Origin: Moniliophthora roreri
Lineage: Eukaryota; Basidiomycota; Agaricomycetes; Agaricales; Marasmiaceae
Direction of reading: 5' to 3'
Assembly: GCA_001466705.2 (NCBI GenBank)
Contig: LATX02000254.1
Coordinates: forward strand, 122,736 to 186,735
DNA length: 64,000 bases
This document shows, in pieces, positions 22,462 through 35,261 of this stretch. Position 1 is the first letter of the stretch; every line of letters begins with the position of its first letter. The notes under the pieces were generated by a model, which had not been told where the DNA came from, did not search any database, and saw only the letters and a program-made list of their open reading frames with translations. Made by a program: the position numbers and the translations under genes.

Positions 22462-24496
22462 TTATACTCTGGCAGAACTGGGTAGAGAAGCAGATGAACT
22501 ATATGGTGTTTTGAATGAGTTTTTCAAGAAAAATAGAAGGTATGTATTGAGACATGGAAAGTTGAATAAATAGAGAGTGAAATTGTTGAATATCATGGTG
22601 GTTTGTAAATGGCTTTGGATCACAAGAGATAGCTTTATAGATAGAAAAAATGACACCAGACAATGTGGGGAGGCTGTAGTATCCATATGGCAGAGAATGT
22701 CTATGGAAAGAAATTGAAGGCCATTTTTCCTAGCAAGACCCCAAACAATGACAGCTAGTTGAATTTGTACATCAGGATGGTTATAATAATAAACCTATGA
22801 TGATATATACCTTGCAGAGTATGGCTGGTTTCACATTGTAATATTTCAAGATAGGGATTGAGAACATTGTCCATGTTCTGCATTCTGCTTGGCCTGCACC
22901 AAGAGTCAGAACAAGCAAAGAATCATTAGCAATAGGAGTCAGAATCAAGTCCAGGACAGTCAGCATGGATCTGTTGTGACACACTGTGGAAACATGCACA
23001 AGCTGAGAGTCAGAATCAAGTCCAGGACAGTCGGCATGGATCTGCTGTGACACTCTGTGTGGAAACACGCACTGGCTGAGAGTCAGAATCAAGTCCAGGA
23101 CAGTCAGCATGGATCTGTTGTGACACTCTGTGGAAACACACACACTCTGAGAGTCAGAATCAAGTCCAGGACAGTCAGCATGGATCTGTTGTGACACTCT
23201 GTGGAAACACACACCTTCTGATAGTTAGAATCAATTCCAGTACAGTCAGTGGGGCTCTATTGTCACACTCTGTAGGAGCACTCAACTGCCTATGCAGAAA
23301 AAGCTGTTAAGCTCTATTTAAAGCATATAGAATTTTGCAATACCTGCTTTATGTGAATATTTTGCAAGATATTCATGTTCTTGCCTTGCATGTTGTTACT
23401 GCTGACTTCAATATTGTTTTGGTCCTCTTCAAATGCCTGAAGTCTTCCAACACAATTTGGGTTACAACTGCAAGAACTTTAGCAAAGAATACTTCTAATC
23501 ACATTCACTAGAACCCACTAATCTCTTGCCACATTCAGTCCTGGCTGTTAGTTACTATTCCAAGTCTTGCAAACTGGGCATTCATAGCCAACAATGTGGC
23601 TCTTCTCCTGCCAGAGGATGACACTCATCACAATCTTTGTCCCTGGCCCCACTCTTGCCCACTGTTCCTTCTCACTCCCAAGCATGACAACTTGTCTGCC
23701 CTCATCAATAGACAGACTATACTAACCTTGTTGCACAAATTCAAGTAGCATGCCACTAATTTTCTTGTCTCCATCTTCTCTTGGGTATTGGAATAACAAC
23801 TTCAGAAAATCTCCAATAGACTAGAATGAATTATGTCAGTTCTATAAGTGTAAGATCTAGTGTTTAAATATTCACATACCTTTTGGTTTGGTTTAATTTC
23901 AGGAGGAAATAGTATGCTTTGACCTGTTGGATCAATAATGATAACTGTGATTCCCATTGTAAGTTCACAAACCTCTCACAGTCAGTATAACACTTACTAG
24001 TGCTGAGGCCATATTATTGAAGATGCTCCCTATAATTTTAACTCTTGATGTACGTGCAAACATTGTTGGGCCATAGAAATGGATTTCATTCATTGTGTTA
24101 TTTGGGTCCTGAGAGACAAAAGTAAGGGTTGTTGAGAGTTTCTTGTAGTAATAAAATATGAACATACCTCAGGTTGTGGGTGTCTTCCAGTCTTTCCAGT
24201 CTTAGAAGTTAAAGGTTGTCCTCTATAATGTCTCTGGCCAGCTGGCAATCTAAGATCAAAGTGAGTTTTTAGTAGAGCTAAAAATGACTATAAATACACA
24301 TAGGGTGGGTGAGCCCTGTGACAAATGGCAAGAGCCTTGCCTTTGGAACCCTTGGAGGGCAATCTAATGAAAAAGTAAGTTTTTAGCAGTGCCATAAATG
24401 AGTATAAATGTACACATATGGGTGTGCCCTGCCACGAATAGCAAGGCCCTTGCCTTTGGAACCCTTGGACTTCTCTATCAGTACTTTGGGGCTCAT
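22462..24496 (-). pseudogene. microexon gene, short copy (five one-codon exons)
   Basis: Minus-strand multi-exon gene, homologous to 41,011-48,202. Exon 1 starts at 24496 (MSPKVLIEKSKGSKGKG). An exon at 23998-24108 has the agaricomycete motif IIGSIFNNM. The next contains IIIDPTGQSILFPPEI, then a domain with LSIDEGRQV, PGTKIVMSVI and YECPVCKTWN, then CNPNCVGRLQAFEE ending HIKQ. Next come five 3-nt exons (GCA, AAG, AGT, CCA, CTT) between introns of about 68-70 nt. The next exon is NMDNVLNPYLEILQ, and a final exon (AVIVWGLARKNGLQ onward) runs to TAA at 22462. TAG at 23722-23724 and TAA at 23548-23550 interrupt the domain exon, so this copy is probably dead. Family function unknown. Confidence 0.55.
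23000..23289 (-). repeat. five-triplet intron/microexon array
   Basis: Plus-strand triplets AAG 23000-23002, TGG 23073-23075, ACT 23144-23146, CTT 23215-23217 and TGC 23287-23289 are 71-73 nt apart. Each sits between a minus-strand YAG acceptor and a GTG- or GTT-type donor (GTGCAT, GTGCGT, GTGTGT, GTTGAG). Each intron-like unit carries a GCTGAC or CTTAAC branch-type motif. Confidence 0.75.
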
Positions 24497-24499
24497 GTT

Positions 24500-27400
24500 T
24501 TGAATTTAGGATGAAGAGTGTCTTGACAGCAGTGGTGCAGAAATTGGGGGTTGGGAACAAGGTTGAGAGAGATTTGACGACAGGATAGGGAACGCCTGTT
24601 GAATGGGGCCACGAGTTGGCCTTGTGTTTGCCTTGTGGTGGTGGACCTTATTTGCAAAGTTGCCATTCCATCTGTCACATCAAATCCAAACATTGCTTTT
24701 AGACTGAGAACATGTCAATAATTTGTCCAGATTGTATTGATTGGAATGGCCTATTTCATGCCAGTGATTGTACATTCAGAGTTTGGGGACACAAACCAGC
24801 ATGTAGCATGTTGAACAGATGACTTACGGCTAGTTCTATTGTAATAGACATGATAGCCTAAAAGGAAACAAGCAGCATAGCCCGAGCGGGACGGCAACGA
24901 TCAGGGTCTCTCAGGATCTCTGATCTGCTCTGAGCCCTCTAGTCAAATGAGCCAAGCAGTGTGCAGATATCTTGATTTTAACGAGCTGTTGGGCAGCAAG
25001 GGAACCGAACCATCGAGTTTTGATGGCGTCAACTCTCTTTTACCTAACCGTCACCACGAGATCTGTCGCTGGCTCATCAGCATTTCTTTTCATGTTCTCA
25101 GCCGTACAGTATCCGGTCCAGAACGACGTCGGAGCAGGTTGCCTGATTGTAAGTATCCGCCTTCCACCGTTCCTTGAAACTAACCATTTTTTTTTCTCGA
25201 AGCTTATCACCACGATGACCCCCAGATTCTTTTATCACGTTCAAGGACCAAAGCGAAACCTAAAGCGAGAACAGACCCACAGCACCGGCCGTTGTTACTG
25301 GAGCCACTTGTCTGAGGAGTTGGGCCTTTGTCCCGGTATGTTTATTCGGATTTGGCTATCACGCTAACATTAACACTAATTATTTTCCTTTCTACGTAGC
25401 CAGCTCCGTCTCTCATCCCAGAAAGACAACTATCACACTCAAATCGAACGTGTTGGAGTGTGTTGGTTGGTCATTGGAACAACGTAAATATCTCGTTTCT
25501 GCATTTTAGTCCTCGAAACCGACAATATTTCTTTTCTTCCAGATATCCAGCTTATCAGAAGGTTCACCTTTAAGTCAAGACACTGAAGAGTAATCGGATT
25601 GAATAGCCATGGCAACGAAGCAGAGAGGGAATAAAGAGAACGAGGTATCGGTAGAAGTGTGCTACATGTTATCCTTTCTCCCTTGAAGTTCACCACCACG
25701 ATGATTACAGATTTGTGTATCACGCTCAAGAACCAAAACGCAAACGCCTACATGTACCTTCCCCCACATCCAAATCACCTCTCCGAGTCACTCCTTCGCT
25801 GAAACCATAACCGCGCTTTTACTCGTTCACATGGCTGTTCATTCCGAGACCGGGAGGTCGGACTGGTACCACCTATCCTGGCTGTAATGCAGTCCCTCCT
25901 ACACCTTTCGCCCGATTGTGCATCTCGGGTCGCGTTCAAAGAAGGATCCCGCAATTAGAATCACGAACCTCCAGTTCTCGCCAAGATGGGAACACAGTGA
26001 GGGCGACTGGATAATAGCAAATCACTTTTTCGGAAGACAGCGAAGGAAATAGCTTTGGCAGTGTTCTTTGCACCTTTCTCAAGGCCTAGGGCCCTACCTC
26101 GTGCACTCGCTTTTGGAGGTCTCGAGAGTCGTTTTCGCAGGGAAGAGCGAGGGGTGATCCTGTAATTATTTTGGACGTAGACCATGGAACAGGAGCGGGA
26201 ATGGCGCTTGGAGAAGCATATGCTTGGTTTCTGGTGTCGAGCAGGGTCAATGCAGCTCGCTAGCGAGTTTTCGCCCGACTCGTCTGACCGAACCCATCGA
26301 TATAGCAGGAATAACACTTGAAGCTTGGGCGGTTGATTGTCCCTGGCTGCAGTCAAGGTTCGGCGGTGATATGGGAGCAACGTAAGAAAAGGGTATGTCA
26401 TGTCTTCATATCAGTTCTATTTCATCTAATGATAATTATTCCCAGATACAGCTCACAGTATGAAACGAAACCAGCACATCCTTCCCTGCCGCGCGTCTCG
26501 CTTTCACGGTCCACGTCGAAATCCAACATCATGCTATGAAGCAAGTACGAACCGAGCGCCCTAGGGTCGCCCCATCCCCTTGAATAACAGGTGGTATGAT
26601 ACACCATCAGGTGAGGACTTACAACCCTTTTCTTCCGGAACTTGCGAATTGATCATCTTTCCGCAGCAATAACGCCATGATCTGTTTCGTACCAGACAAA
26701 GTGGCTTACGATGCATGAAGTGGCACACATGAACCCACGAGGATAACATCAAGGTTTCAACGTGTCTCTTGGCACCTTTTCGAGCTCGAGCAATCTCGCA
26801 CATGTAGTATCACGGTGGTTGGACCAGGTCAGGATGGAGGAAGAACAACGGACAGCGGACAAGGCTTGGGCTAGGGCATCAAGGGAGCGATGTGAACCGA
26901 ACAGCACTTTTTTCATTTCATCCGACGTTGCTGGATCCTTGCTACCCTGACAGCTGTGCATCCTTTAATTACCGTTCCTATCATACATCCGTAGGTCTCT
27001 AATAGTATCGCGCTCGCAATGTCAAGATCCGTATGATGAAGAAAGTATAGTTCTGATATCAGAATCTCCATAAACGCTGGCTCAACTGGTAGCAGTACCG
27101 CGTAAACGAGAAATCTAGATATTACTCGAAGCACCGGTTCCGAGAGTTTAGACATAGGTAGTACTCGTTTAGCCTTCGAGGAAGCTCCACCACCTGCGCT
27201 CCTCACTGCAGCTGCTTTGATCTTCGACAAGGTTTCCTTCGCTTCCCCAACGGAGGTAATGGTGCCAATAAGACTGCTTATCCTGAACCCGGCCCTGTAC
27301 CCTCGATACCTTCGCCGGAGGCAACTTCCAATTCGTTTGCGTGCTCGTGTATCGTTCTCGCCTTCCAACGTGGATAATGGCTCCAAACTTGACATTGCTG

Positions 27401-30400
27401 AGCTTCTTTCCATGTAAGGTCCGATCAAGAGGCCGCTCTAGCAAAACTGTTCTCCCATGCCCTTCTGTCCAACCCTCGGGTGCTCAGAATCTAAAGTCGA
27501 GGATTGAACCGTCGATCCTGATACAGGGAGGAGGTAGTAATTAGACGGGTTGCGTTGTAGCTAACGGCATAGGCGGATGCGCAGCTGATGGACAGTTCGC
27601 ATTCTCATTGGATGGCCCAGGCTAATGATATGTCTCTTGTAAAACCGTGAAACCCCGCAGACGGTTCGTTTTGAGCTGGTTCGGAATCCGGTGTTGTGTA
27701 TAGCTCAACGAGTACCGGTAAGGAGACCGTTGATGTAGGTGAACGTGTAGAACACCTGCAGAGAACCGGGAAGTGGTTCGTCTGCTGATTGAGATTGAGC
27801 ATGCGGAATTCGTCGGAGGCCTTGTCGGTACTGGATGTACAGGATCGAAGAAAGGGATGAATGTTGTGCAGGAATTATTGCTCTGCTACCTACGTGCGAC
27901 TGTGAGCACCCGGTATATAATAAGAAGGATAGTAACATCAGATCCCTGAATTGAGGATAAAATGGGACGGAAAGCGAAAACGATTCGTTCAAAGTGACGT
28001 TCATATGTACAACGTGCAGGAAGTTTTTCTTGGCAACAGACGCAGTGGGGGCGAGGATGTGCCAGGGATGATTAGAGAGAGGACAAGGAATGTGTTCTTG
28101 TGTGAAGAGGATGGGTTGGGGAGATTAATGATAGTACTCGAAGAAGCCTTTGGTTTCGAGGATTTCGAGGGTTTGGTGCAGGTGTCAGCACTCGCTTAGT
28201 CTCGAAAGAAACTCCATCTCCCATGCCGGCGCCCTTCACAACAGTCTTCTACACAATCGGCGCACAACCGGCGCAGCATCTTCAACGGAGGCAATGATGC
28301 ATGTGCCAAAGTATTGTATGGTGTCTTCGCTGGAGGTGTCTTCCGCGTTCATGTAGGTGTTCGCGTTCGTGCTCGTGCGTCTCTCTTATCTTCCAACTTC
28401 GGTACCATCCTCCAACCCGACATTCCTGAGCTTCCTTCCTTGCAAGGTCCAATTGAGAGGTAGCTTTAGCAAATACGACCCGCCTCTTTCCCAGCCCTTG
28501 AGCATTCGGTATCAGCGAGATGGACCATCAATTCCGGAATAGGAACTGATAATGCAGACCAATCGGTGCGAAACGAAGAAACATTATCGTTCGCCTTCAA
28601 TCTCGTATGTCTCTTGATCTAGACTGGGAACGAGATATATATCGATCTCCTCGTCGACGCCTTGTCTCGCCAATCGTTATTGGTGGGTGTTGAAGGATAC
28701 ATCACCCAAGGCCTCTACCCTAGCCGTCAACGTCGACCTGAGTGTCGCGCTTGCGTTACTACCTGAACCAGGCAGATGTGCACGAGGCTCTGGCATCGAA
28801 GCATGAGAGTCGATGTCGATGTTCCCTGACTCCTTTCGCCGCCTCTGTCTTCTATCCCTTCTACAGCGCTAAAGCCCAAACCGAAGTCCATAATACGCTC
28901 GTCTCCAAATGGGCGCATCGCTATCCAAGGTCTCAAGACCTACGTAGTGGCAAGAACAACGATTTTCTCTGCCCCTGATTATTCTGTATACGCATGACCC
29001 TTCCTTTATTCGAGCTGGAACTGGTAGGCAGATGGATGGCTTCGGTATAAGGTGGCGGCTGATACTTATGTCGACGGAAAGGAAGGTTCAGGGCACTCGT
29101 GGATGTGTTTCCCAGGTTTCTTGGGCGGTGGCGGTGTTGATTAAGGAGATGAGAGGTCAGCGGAAGGACGTTAGCAAAGGATGCACCATTGAAGGGTCAA
29201 AAGGTGACATTGGACTATCCCTTGCCCTAATCATCGCATGCTGCCCGAACCAGCTAGAGATGTTATCCACCGATGGAACCTCGAATCCATATCCATAACC
29301 TCCATCTCCAACTAGCCCAGGATTCAAAGGCCTACGCGACGGCAAGAGTGCGAAGCGCTGCCTAGCTGTTTCGTCTGTAACATCTTCCAAAACGGCGTCA
29401 CCTCCCGCACGTTGCAGCTTGTTGCAATCGCGTGGTCTTTGTGAGGCCTGTTCCTGATGGGCAGACGAGTGGCGTTGGTATGAGGTATTGGCGGAAAGGA
29501 CTGGCATGGGCGTGTGACAAGTCTCAATTCTGGGTGTCTTTGGTGTTTATCAAGGAGATGAGGGGTTGGCGGAAGGAGTGGCGGCACGGGTGTGGCGACG
29601 ACGTTTGGTGTTCGGTTCCATCAGTGGATCATTGGGGAACCACAGTTGGATGGTGACTCGACAAGGATATCTCGCATGCTCGTTTGACTTTGTGTCACTG
29701 TTCGCGCTGGATGGACCAGAAATGTCTCCCTCAGGGTAGTTGTCCGGTTGGCCTTGTAAACCCCGCCGACATTTCGTTCAAAAACCGGTATTGTTTATGG
29801 CTCAGCGGGTGCTGGAAAGGAGGAGCTGAAGTAGGTGAATGGGGAGGAAACCTGCAGAGAACCGGGGAAGACGTCGGTGTACTGAATGGAAGATATCTGA
29901 GACTGAGGGTGTGGTGAAACCGAGCAGGTTGAACATGATATCATCAATCATGCGGCAGGCGTCAAAGATCGCGTCGATAGTTGATTTATGGGGTTGAAGG
30001 AGTTTGAGTTTGTGGAAAAAGGTTGGCTCTGCTCCCCCTGTGTACGACTGTGAGGAATTCGGTAAATAATCAATAGGAATAAAAGACTTGCTTTGGCTTT
30101 GGTTCAGATCAAACAGAGCTCTAAATTCAGAGTAGGAAATCGATGGATGGCGAAACGACAATCCGTCTCCAAATACGGGAAACTTCGTTGTGCTATCCAG
30201 CAGGCGAATGCATTTCTGCTATTTGCCCTCCCGAGCCCATGATGTGATATTTAGGAGGGACCCAGACCGTAGGATGTTAAAATAAACTCAAGGGAAATTG
30301 AGGAATGCGCTGTTGTGTTTTTGAGTGAACGAAGGGTTAGGGCGATGGTGGTAGACAAGAGACGGGCGTCTAGCGAGTTGCAATTCAACCTCGATCACTT

Positions 30401-32680
30401 ATGAGCCAATCTTTTACGATGCTACATTGTGAAGCTCGAGACTGTTGAGTCTGTATTCTTTTTTTGCAGTTCTTGAATCTCATTCCACAGAGCACCTCGC
30501 TCGTTCGCAACTCGTCGGTGCTTTTCTTCGCCGGAGGTGCTTACGAGGACATGCGTTTTTTCTGGTACGCTCATTAGTTATTTTGCTAATGCACACCGAC
30601 ACTGACTGTTTATTTCCCCAAAAACTGACGATGCCTTTCTTTCTCCAGACGTCCAGCTCATGGGAACGTCTACCTGGAAATCAAGACGCTGAAGGTTTAT
30701 CAGGCTAGGGTCACGGTAACAAATTAGAGAAAGGTATGTTACACGTCGCCGTCAAGCCTCATTTTCCTTCAACATAAATCAGGCTCACCGCCACTGCCAG
30801 GATGTCCCCAGATCCTTCTATCATGTTTGAAAAAAAAAAAAAAACCTACAAGCAACAAAATCCGTACCTCCACTACCCTTGCTTTTGAATCGAAATCCCC
30901 AACAAATCCCCTCTCCACATCAATTCTTCACTGAAACCGTAGCCGTACCCACGAAATACCGTTCGCTTCTGACTCCGAACTGATACCACCTACCCCAACT
31001 GCAACCCACTCCCTCTCTCCCTCCGTCATCCCCTTTCGCACTCCACGAAACGTCGCAATCCTGCATCTGTGGGCGGACGAAGGATCCAGCTGATGAAACT
31101 ACGACACCTCAGATTCTCGTGGAGATGGGAGCGATCAGACAACCTGTAGGAAGACGATGAAGGAAGCGTCTTCAGCGAGATTTTCTTCGGCCCTTCTAAG
31201 ACCTCCACAGTCTGTTCCGCATACCCGATACAGCACCCACTTCAAAAGTCCAGAGAGTCGTGTTTAAGAAGTGGCGTAAGGGTGGAACTGCAGGTGGTGT
31301 TTCTGCAATATTTCGGACCCAGGCCGCGGAATGAGAAGGGGAAGGATGGTTTCGAAGAAGAACAGGCTTCGTTTCTGGTGCCGGGCAAAGGAGATGGGGC
31401 AATTTGCTTTCGTCGGACCTGTCTAGGGTGGCTCGCCGCTCACCAGACGTATTAGTAACATCCGAAGCATGTACAACTGCGACAATTTGGAGGTGGCTTG
31501 GACACCGGGTTTTTTTTTTCGGCCACTGTCAGGGTTCGGTAGAAGGTATACTAGGTCTTCGTATCGGCTCTACTTCATCTACTGACCACTGTTCTTAGAT
31601 ATCGCGCACTTGTATATCCTTCCTCACCGCACATACCGCTTCCAGAGCTCATAGTCATCATGCCTCCCGTTACCCCCTATGGAGATGGAAACCTTAATCA
31701 AAGACCCCAAAGTCGCTACATACTATCGAACAATACCTAATCTTCCACAAGGTGAGAACTTATGACCATTTTTCTGCGAAACTGGTGAACTGACTGTCTG
31801 TACAGGAACCGTATTTAAAGCTAAACGAATTTTATTCCCATATCATTCAACTCGAGTAGAGAATGCGGGGTAATTCGGCTCAAGCTTTCGCCAGCCCCGT
31901 CTAGGACGATCCAATACCCACCAAACATATCGAAACAGAGGGAATCATAATCGAAGCATACGCGGCTGCGACGACTTGGAGTTTAGGCTTGGGCACTTGG
32001 TTTGTCCTTGGCTGCTGTCAGGGCTTGGCGGAGCGACGGAAGAATGTATGTTAGGCCTTCATATTAGCCGTATTTCATCTAATGACAGATATAGCTCGCC
32101 GTATGGAATGAAACCCGCACATTTATCCTCGTTGCGCATCTCGCTTCCAAGATTCACGTTTGAAGGATACACCATCGTAGACTTGGTACTGACCCTCGCA
32201 CTAATCGTCGATCCGAGTATTATACTTGCGCTACAGGTGCGCGAACTTGAAGCACAAGCATCTCGTCCGAGTCAATACTGTCTTTTGGCCAACTCTTCTA
32301 ATCTCCTTCCGGTGGATGGGCCGAGGGAAAGAAGGCCCAAGGGTATTTGGTGATGTGTAGTGGATGGGGCGTTGGGAGTACGGCGAGACTAGCATTCGAT
32401 TTTGTCCCTGTATGATTATTTTACGCTGACTGGGTAGCGATACCTCGTAGAATCCTGCAAACGCCTCAACCAACGAGTGCTGGAAAGCAATTGCAGAGGT
32501 CTGTGAATGAGGAGAGCTTTTGCACGGAACTGGGAAGTCATTCGTGTACTGAATGGGAGAAATCCGCGGCCAAGCAGGAGATAGAGCCCAAGAGACTAAA
32601 CATGATAATTATGACCATGCGAAAGACGTCGAGTGTCGTGTCGATAGCGGAGGTATAGCGCCAAAGCCATCTGTACAAAA
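24500..32680. other. degraded block 1: repeated relics, no intact gene
   Basis: The first part (about 24,500-25,400) is the promoter side of the short microexon gene and matches 48,240-49,100. Beyond it, two alternating relic types recur. One, near 25.4-26.9 and 30.4-31.9 kb, shares CTCATGGGAACGTCTACCTG-like text. The other, near 27.0-28.2, 28.2-30.2 and 32.1-32.65 kb, reads on the minus strand as coding-like but broken (for example PLPGSLQVFYTF, GDGGYGYGFEV, FSLLG). Open pieces rarely exceed 150 codons and frames shift often. The same series recurs in the same order at 48.5-56.45 kb. I recognise no family; it is best described as a decayed, locally duplicated gene cluster. Confidence 0.5.
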
Positions 32681-32689
32681 TTTTTTCTT

Positions 32690-34031
32690 CTGCTCCTTCC
32701 TCGAGAAACACCATCTCCACCCGCCCTTCACTTACACTCTCATTAATCCGCCTCAACATCTTCTCGTTCCTGCTAAGCACCGCCGCCATATCCGAGTCTT
32801 TGCACTGAACCAGTAAAGGCAAAATTGCATTCCCCCGACTAACGTTGTTGGGCAATACGAGGAAGCTATCTGTATTTGGTATGATTCGGAGGGCGTAACG
32901 TTCTCCCAGGCTATATCAGTACCTGTAAGTACAACGCACGCCAGACAAAGTAAAAGGGATCTTGCCTATCAAAGATATGATTCTGTGCCTCCGCAGCTTG
33001 CCTCCTCGCCCATCCATCTGAACCATCAAACTTCCATGCTACCGACGCTTCGCCATTCTCGATAACATATGATGAGGGTGTACGTTCCGTGAACTGTCGG
33101 GTATTAAGAAACACATCCATCAGCACAACTCTGCCTACAAAAACTTAGAAACGCACACGTACATAATTCAAGATTTGCAAACACGTATTCCTCCACTTTC
33201 TCAGTCCCTCTTCATCGGCTGCTGGTCCTGAAAACATTTGTTCCCATTCCTCTGCACCGGCTCTTTGAACGAAGCGACCGTTCTCAGCTACGATACCGAC
33301 GCTCGCGGGTAATGATGAAAGGGCTTTGAAGGAGCTCCTCGGATGACCTGAGAGAATGTACACTTCTACCCCATTCCCTATCAGCTGGTGAAGCAGATCG
33401 ATGGCAGCGTTTTCATCGGAGGCAGTGGGCGATGAAGGTACCAGGCCACCTTCCCAATCTACGAAAACCATTCTCGGTTTCTTTTTGGGGTTGAAAGTAG
33501 TCAGGGAACCGAAGCCTGAAGTATTGGAGACGGTGGAAGGAGATGAACCTGAGCGGAGACACCGGTTCAGGAATCCGATAACGAACGTCTGTGCAGTTTG
33601 TTTCTCGACGGCTTTGTTGAGATCTCTCCAGCGCTCACTGTAAGAAGTACCATGTCAGCTAGGCCGAAAGAGAGAGGAGAGAACAGGGACAAAGGCACAA
33701 GAAAGAGCCAGCGACGACAAAGAAAGATAGAACAAGACACGAGAAAGCAGCGAATGAAGCGCAGACTCACGACGCCTCCTCTCTTCCCATAATCAGCGCC
33801 TTCCAGATCGCCTCACTCGTCCGTCGGATGTCCCAAGGGTTGATTGGCAAACATGAGCGGAAGCCCGCGGCTGAATACGTGTATGAGCCTGTGAACTGTG
33901 TATTTCACCTTATCAGCCCTCTTGATTCCTTCACGAAGGAATTATAGCGTACCTCCGACAAGATCAATACACCTTCTCTTCCTGCTTGTTCCTTACACTT
34001 GCCCTCCTGCATGACGACAAATTCGTGTGTA
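32690..34031 (-). pseudogene. truncated second copy of the trehalose-complex gene (3' part)
   Basis: Nearly identical to 17,680-19,025, covering the phosphatase-like domain and the end of the synthase-like domain with the same introns. The C-terminal tail is replaced by unrelated sequence below 32,690. At 34,031 the match stops abruptly within the exon reading THEFVVMQEGK, where AT-rich element DNA begins. Both ends are missing, so no intact product is possible. The degenerate DWEGG motif is shared with the full copy, so it predates the duplication. Confidence 0.85.
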
Positions 34032-34059
34032 ATTAGAAAAAAATCCAAATAAATAACAA

Positions 34060-35175
34060 AATTCACTTGCTGCATGTATTGAGCCTGAACACCCTCAACT
34101 CTTCATGATTTACTGACATATCGACCCTGGGATCAAGCAGAGAGCATTGGCATTGCTGAGGGATAGTTGGGATATTGATAATATTGGCATTGCCCTTGGC
34201 ACTGACTGGTTGAGCATCTACTGCTGGTGAGACAAGTATGTTACTCACAGCCATGTTCAACCCTGCACTGTCACTGCAGGATGCCCAAGGATCCTTCCCC
34301 CAGCAGTTGCAGATGAGCTTACCCAATTAATCACCAAATTCCCCAGCATTTACCTTGATGAAATGGTCACCTGGTCACCTGGCAGTGACTCATGACCTTC
34401 CCATCTCTCTTTCAGCACTTTGTCGTACACTGCAAGATCTCTCTTTGGACAGGAAGGTGTTGGGGAGAACTGTTGCTTAGCAGGATGAGGGTCTCAGGAA
34501 CAAGTGGATGGACTTTGTGCTCCAGATGTTCACTCCAGACCAGCTGGTCTTCCTTGATGAGTCAAGCAAAGATGGGTGCACTATTTGATGGAAATTTAGT
34601 AGAGTGTCACATGGGCAGTGGGCTGTAGAGGTTCAGCACTATGACAGAGGTGAACAGTACAGTATTCTGCCTGCATTGTCTCTGAATGGGTACATAGCAT
34701 TGTGGGTTGTTGAGGACTCAGTTGACAGAGGAGTTTTATGATTTTGTTATCAGGAACATAGTATGTCAGTGGGGCTTTTTCTATGCAAACACTCTGCTGA
34801 TATCTTGGTCTATAGCTACCCAAAATGTCACTGTATCCAGGGCCTCAGAGTGTTATGATTCTTGACAACTGTAATATCCACAAAAGTGAAGCTCTTCCAG
34901 AGGCTGTTGAAGCATTTGAGGCTGTTCTTCTATTCTTACCAGCATATTCCCCTGACTTCAATCCAATTGAAAAGAGCTTTAGTGCCAGTATGTTATGCCT
35001 TTGCTGGATGACCATGCAACTGACAAGTCTTGTAGTAAAGAGCTACCTTTAGTATTATTTCTGAGAGCTCCAGAACAGTGAGTTTCTGGAAATAGCTCTT
35101 CTTGAAGCATGCATGGCAGCTGTTATGCTGGAAAACACATGGGGCTGGTTCAAAAACAGTGGATATATTCATTAA
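34060..35175 (+). pseudogene. dead Tc1/mariner (IS630-type) transposase
   Basis: Plus-strand DDE transposase remnants in order: helix-turn-helix-like start, KWMDFVLQMFTPDQLVFLDESSKDG (first catalytic Asp region), HYDRGEQYSILPALSLNGY, VMILDNCNIHKSEA (second Asp) and FLPAYSPDFNPIEKSFSA (third acid), ending WFKNSGYIH before a stop near 35,173. The frame is broken by several stops and indels, for example after FLDESSKDGCTI. It abuts the truncated trehalose-gene copy, so it may mark the event that broke it, but I found no clear terminal inverted repeats. Confidence 0.75.
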
Positions 35176-35261
35176 ACATTATATTGCTGTATATTATGAA
35201 GATAATGAGCAGAGTTATGACTATTTTATTTATGTTTTTCTTAAGACTATTTGCAATACTT

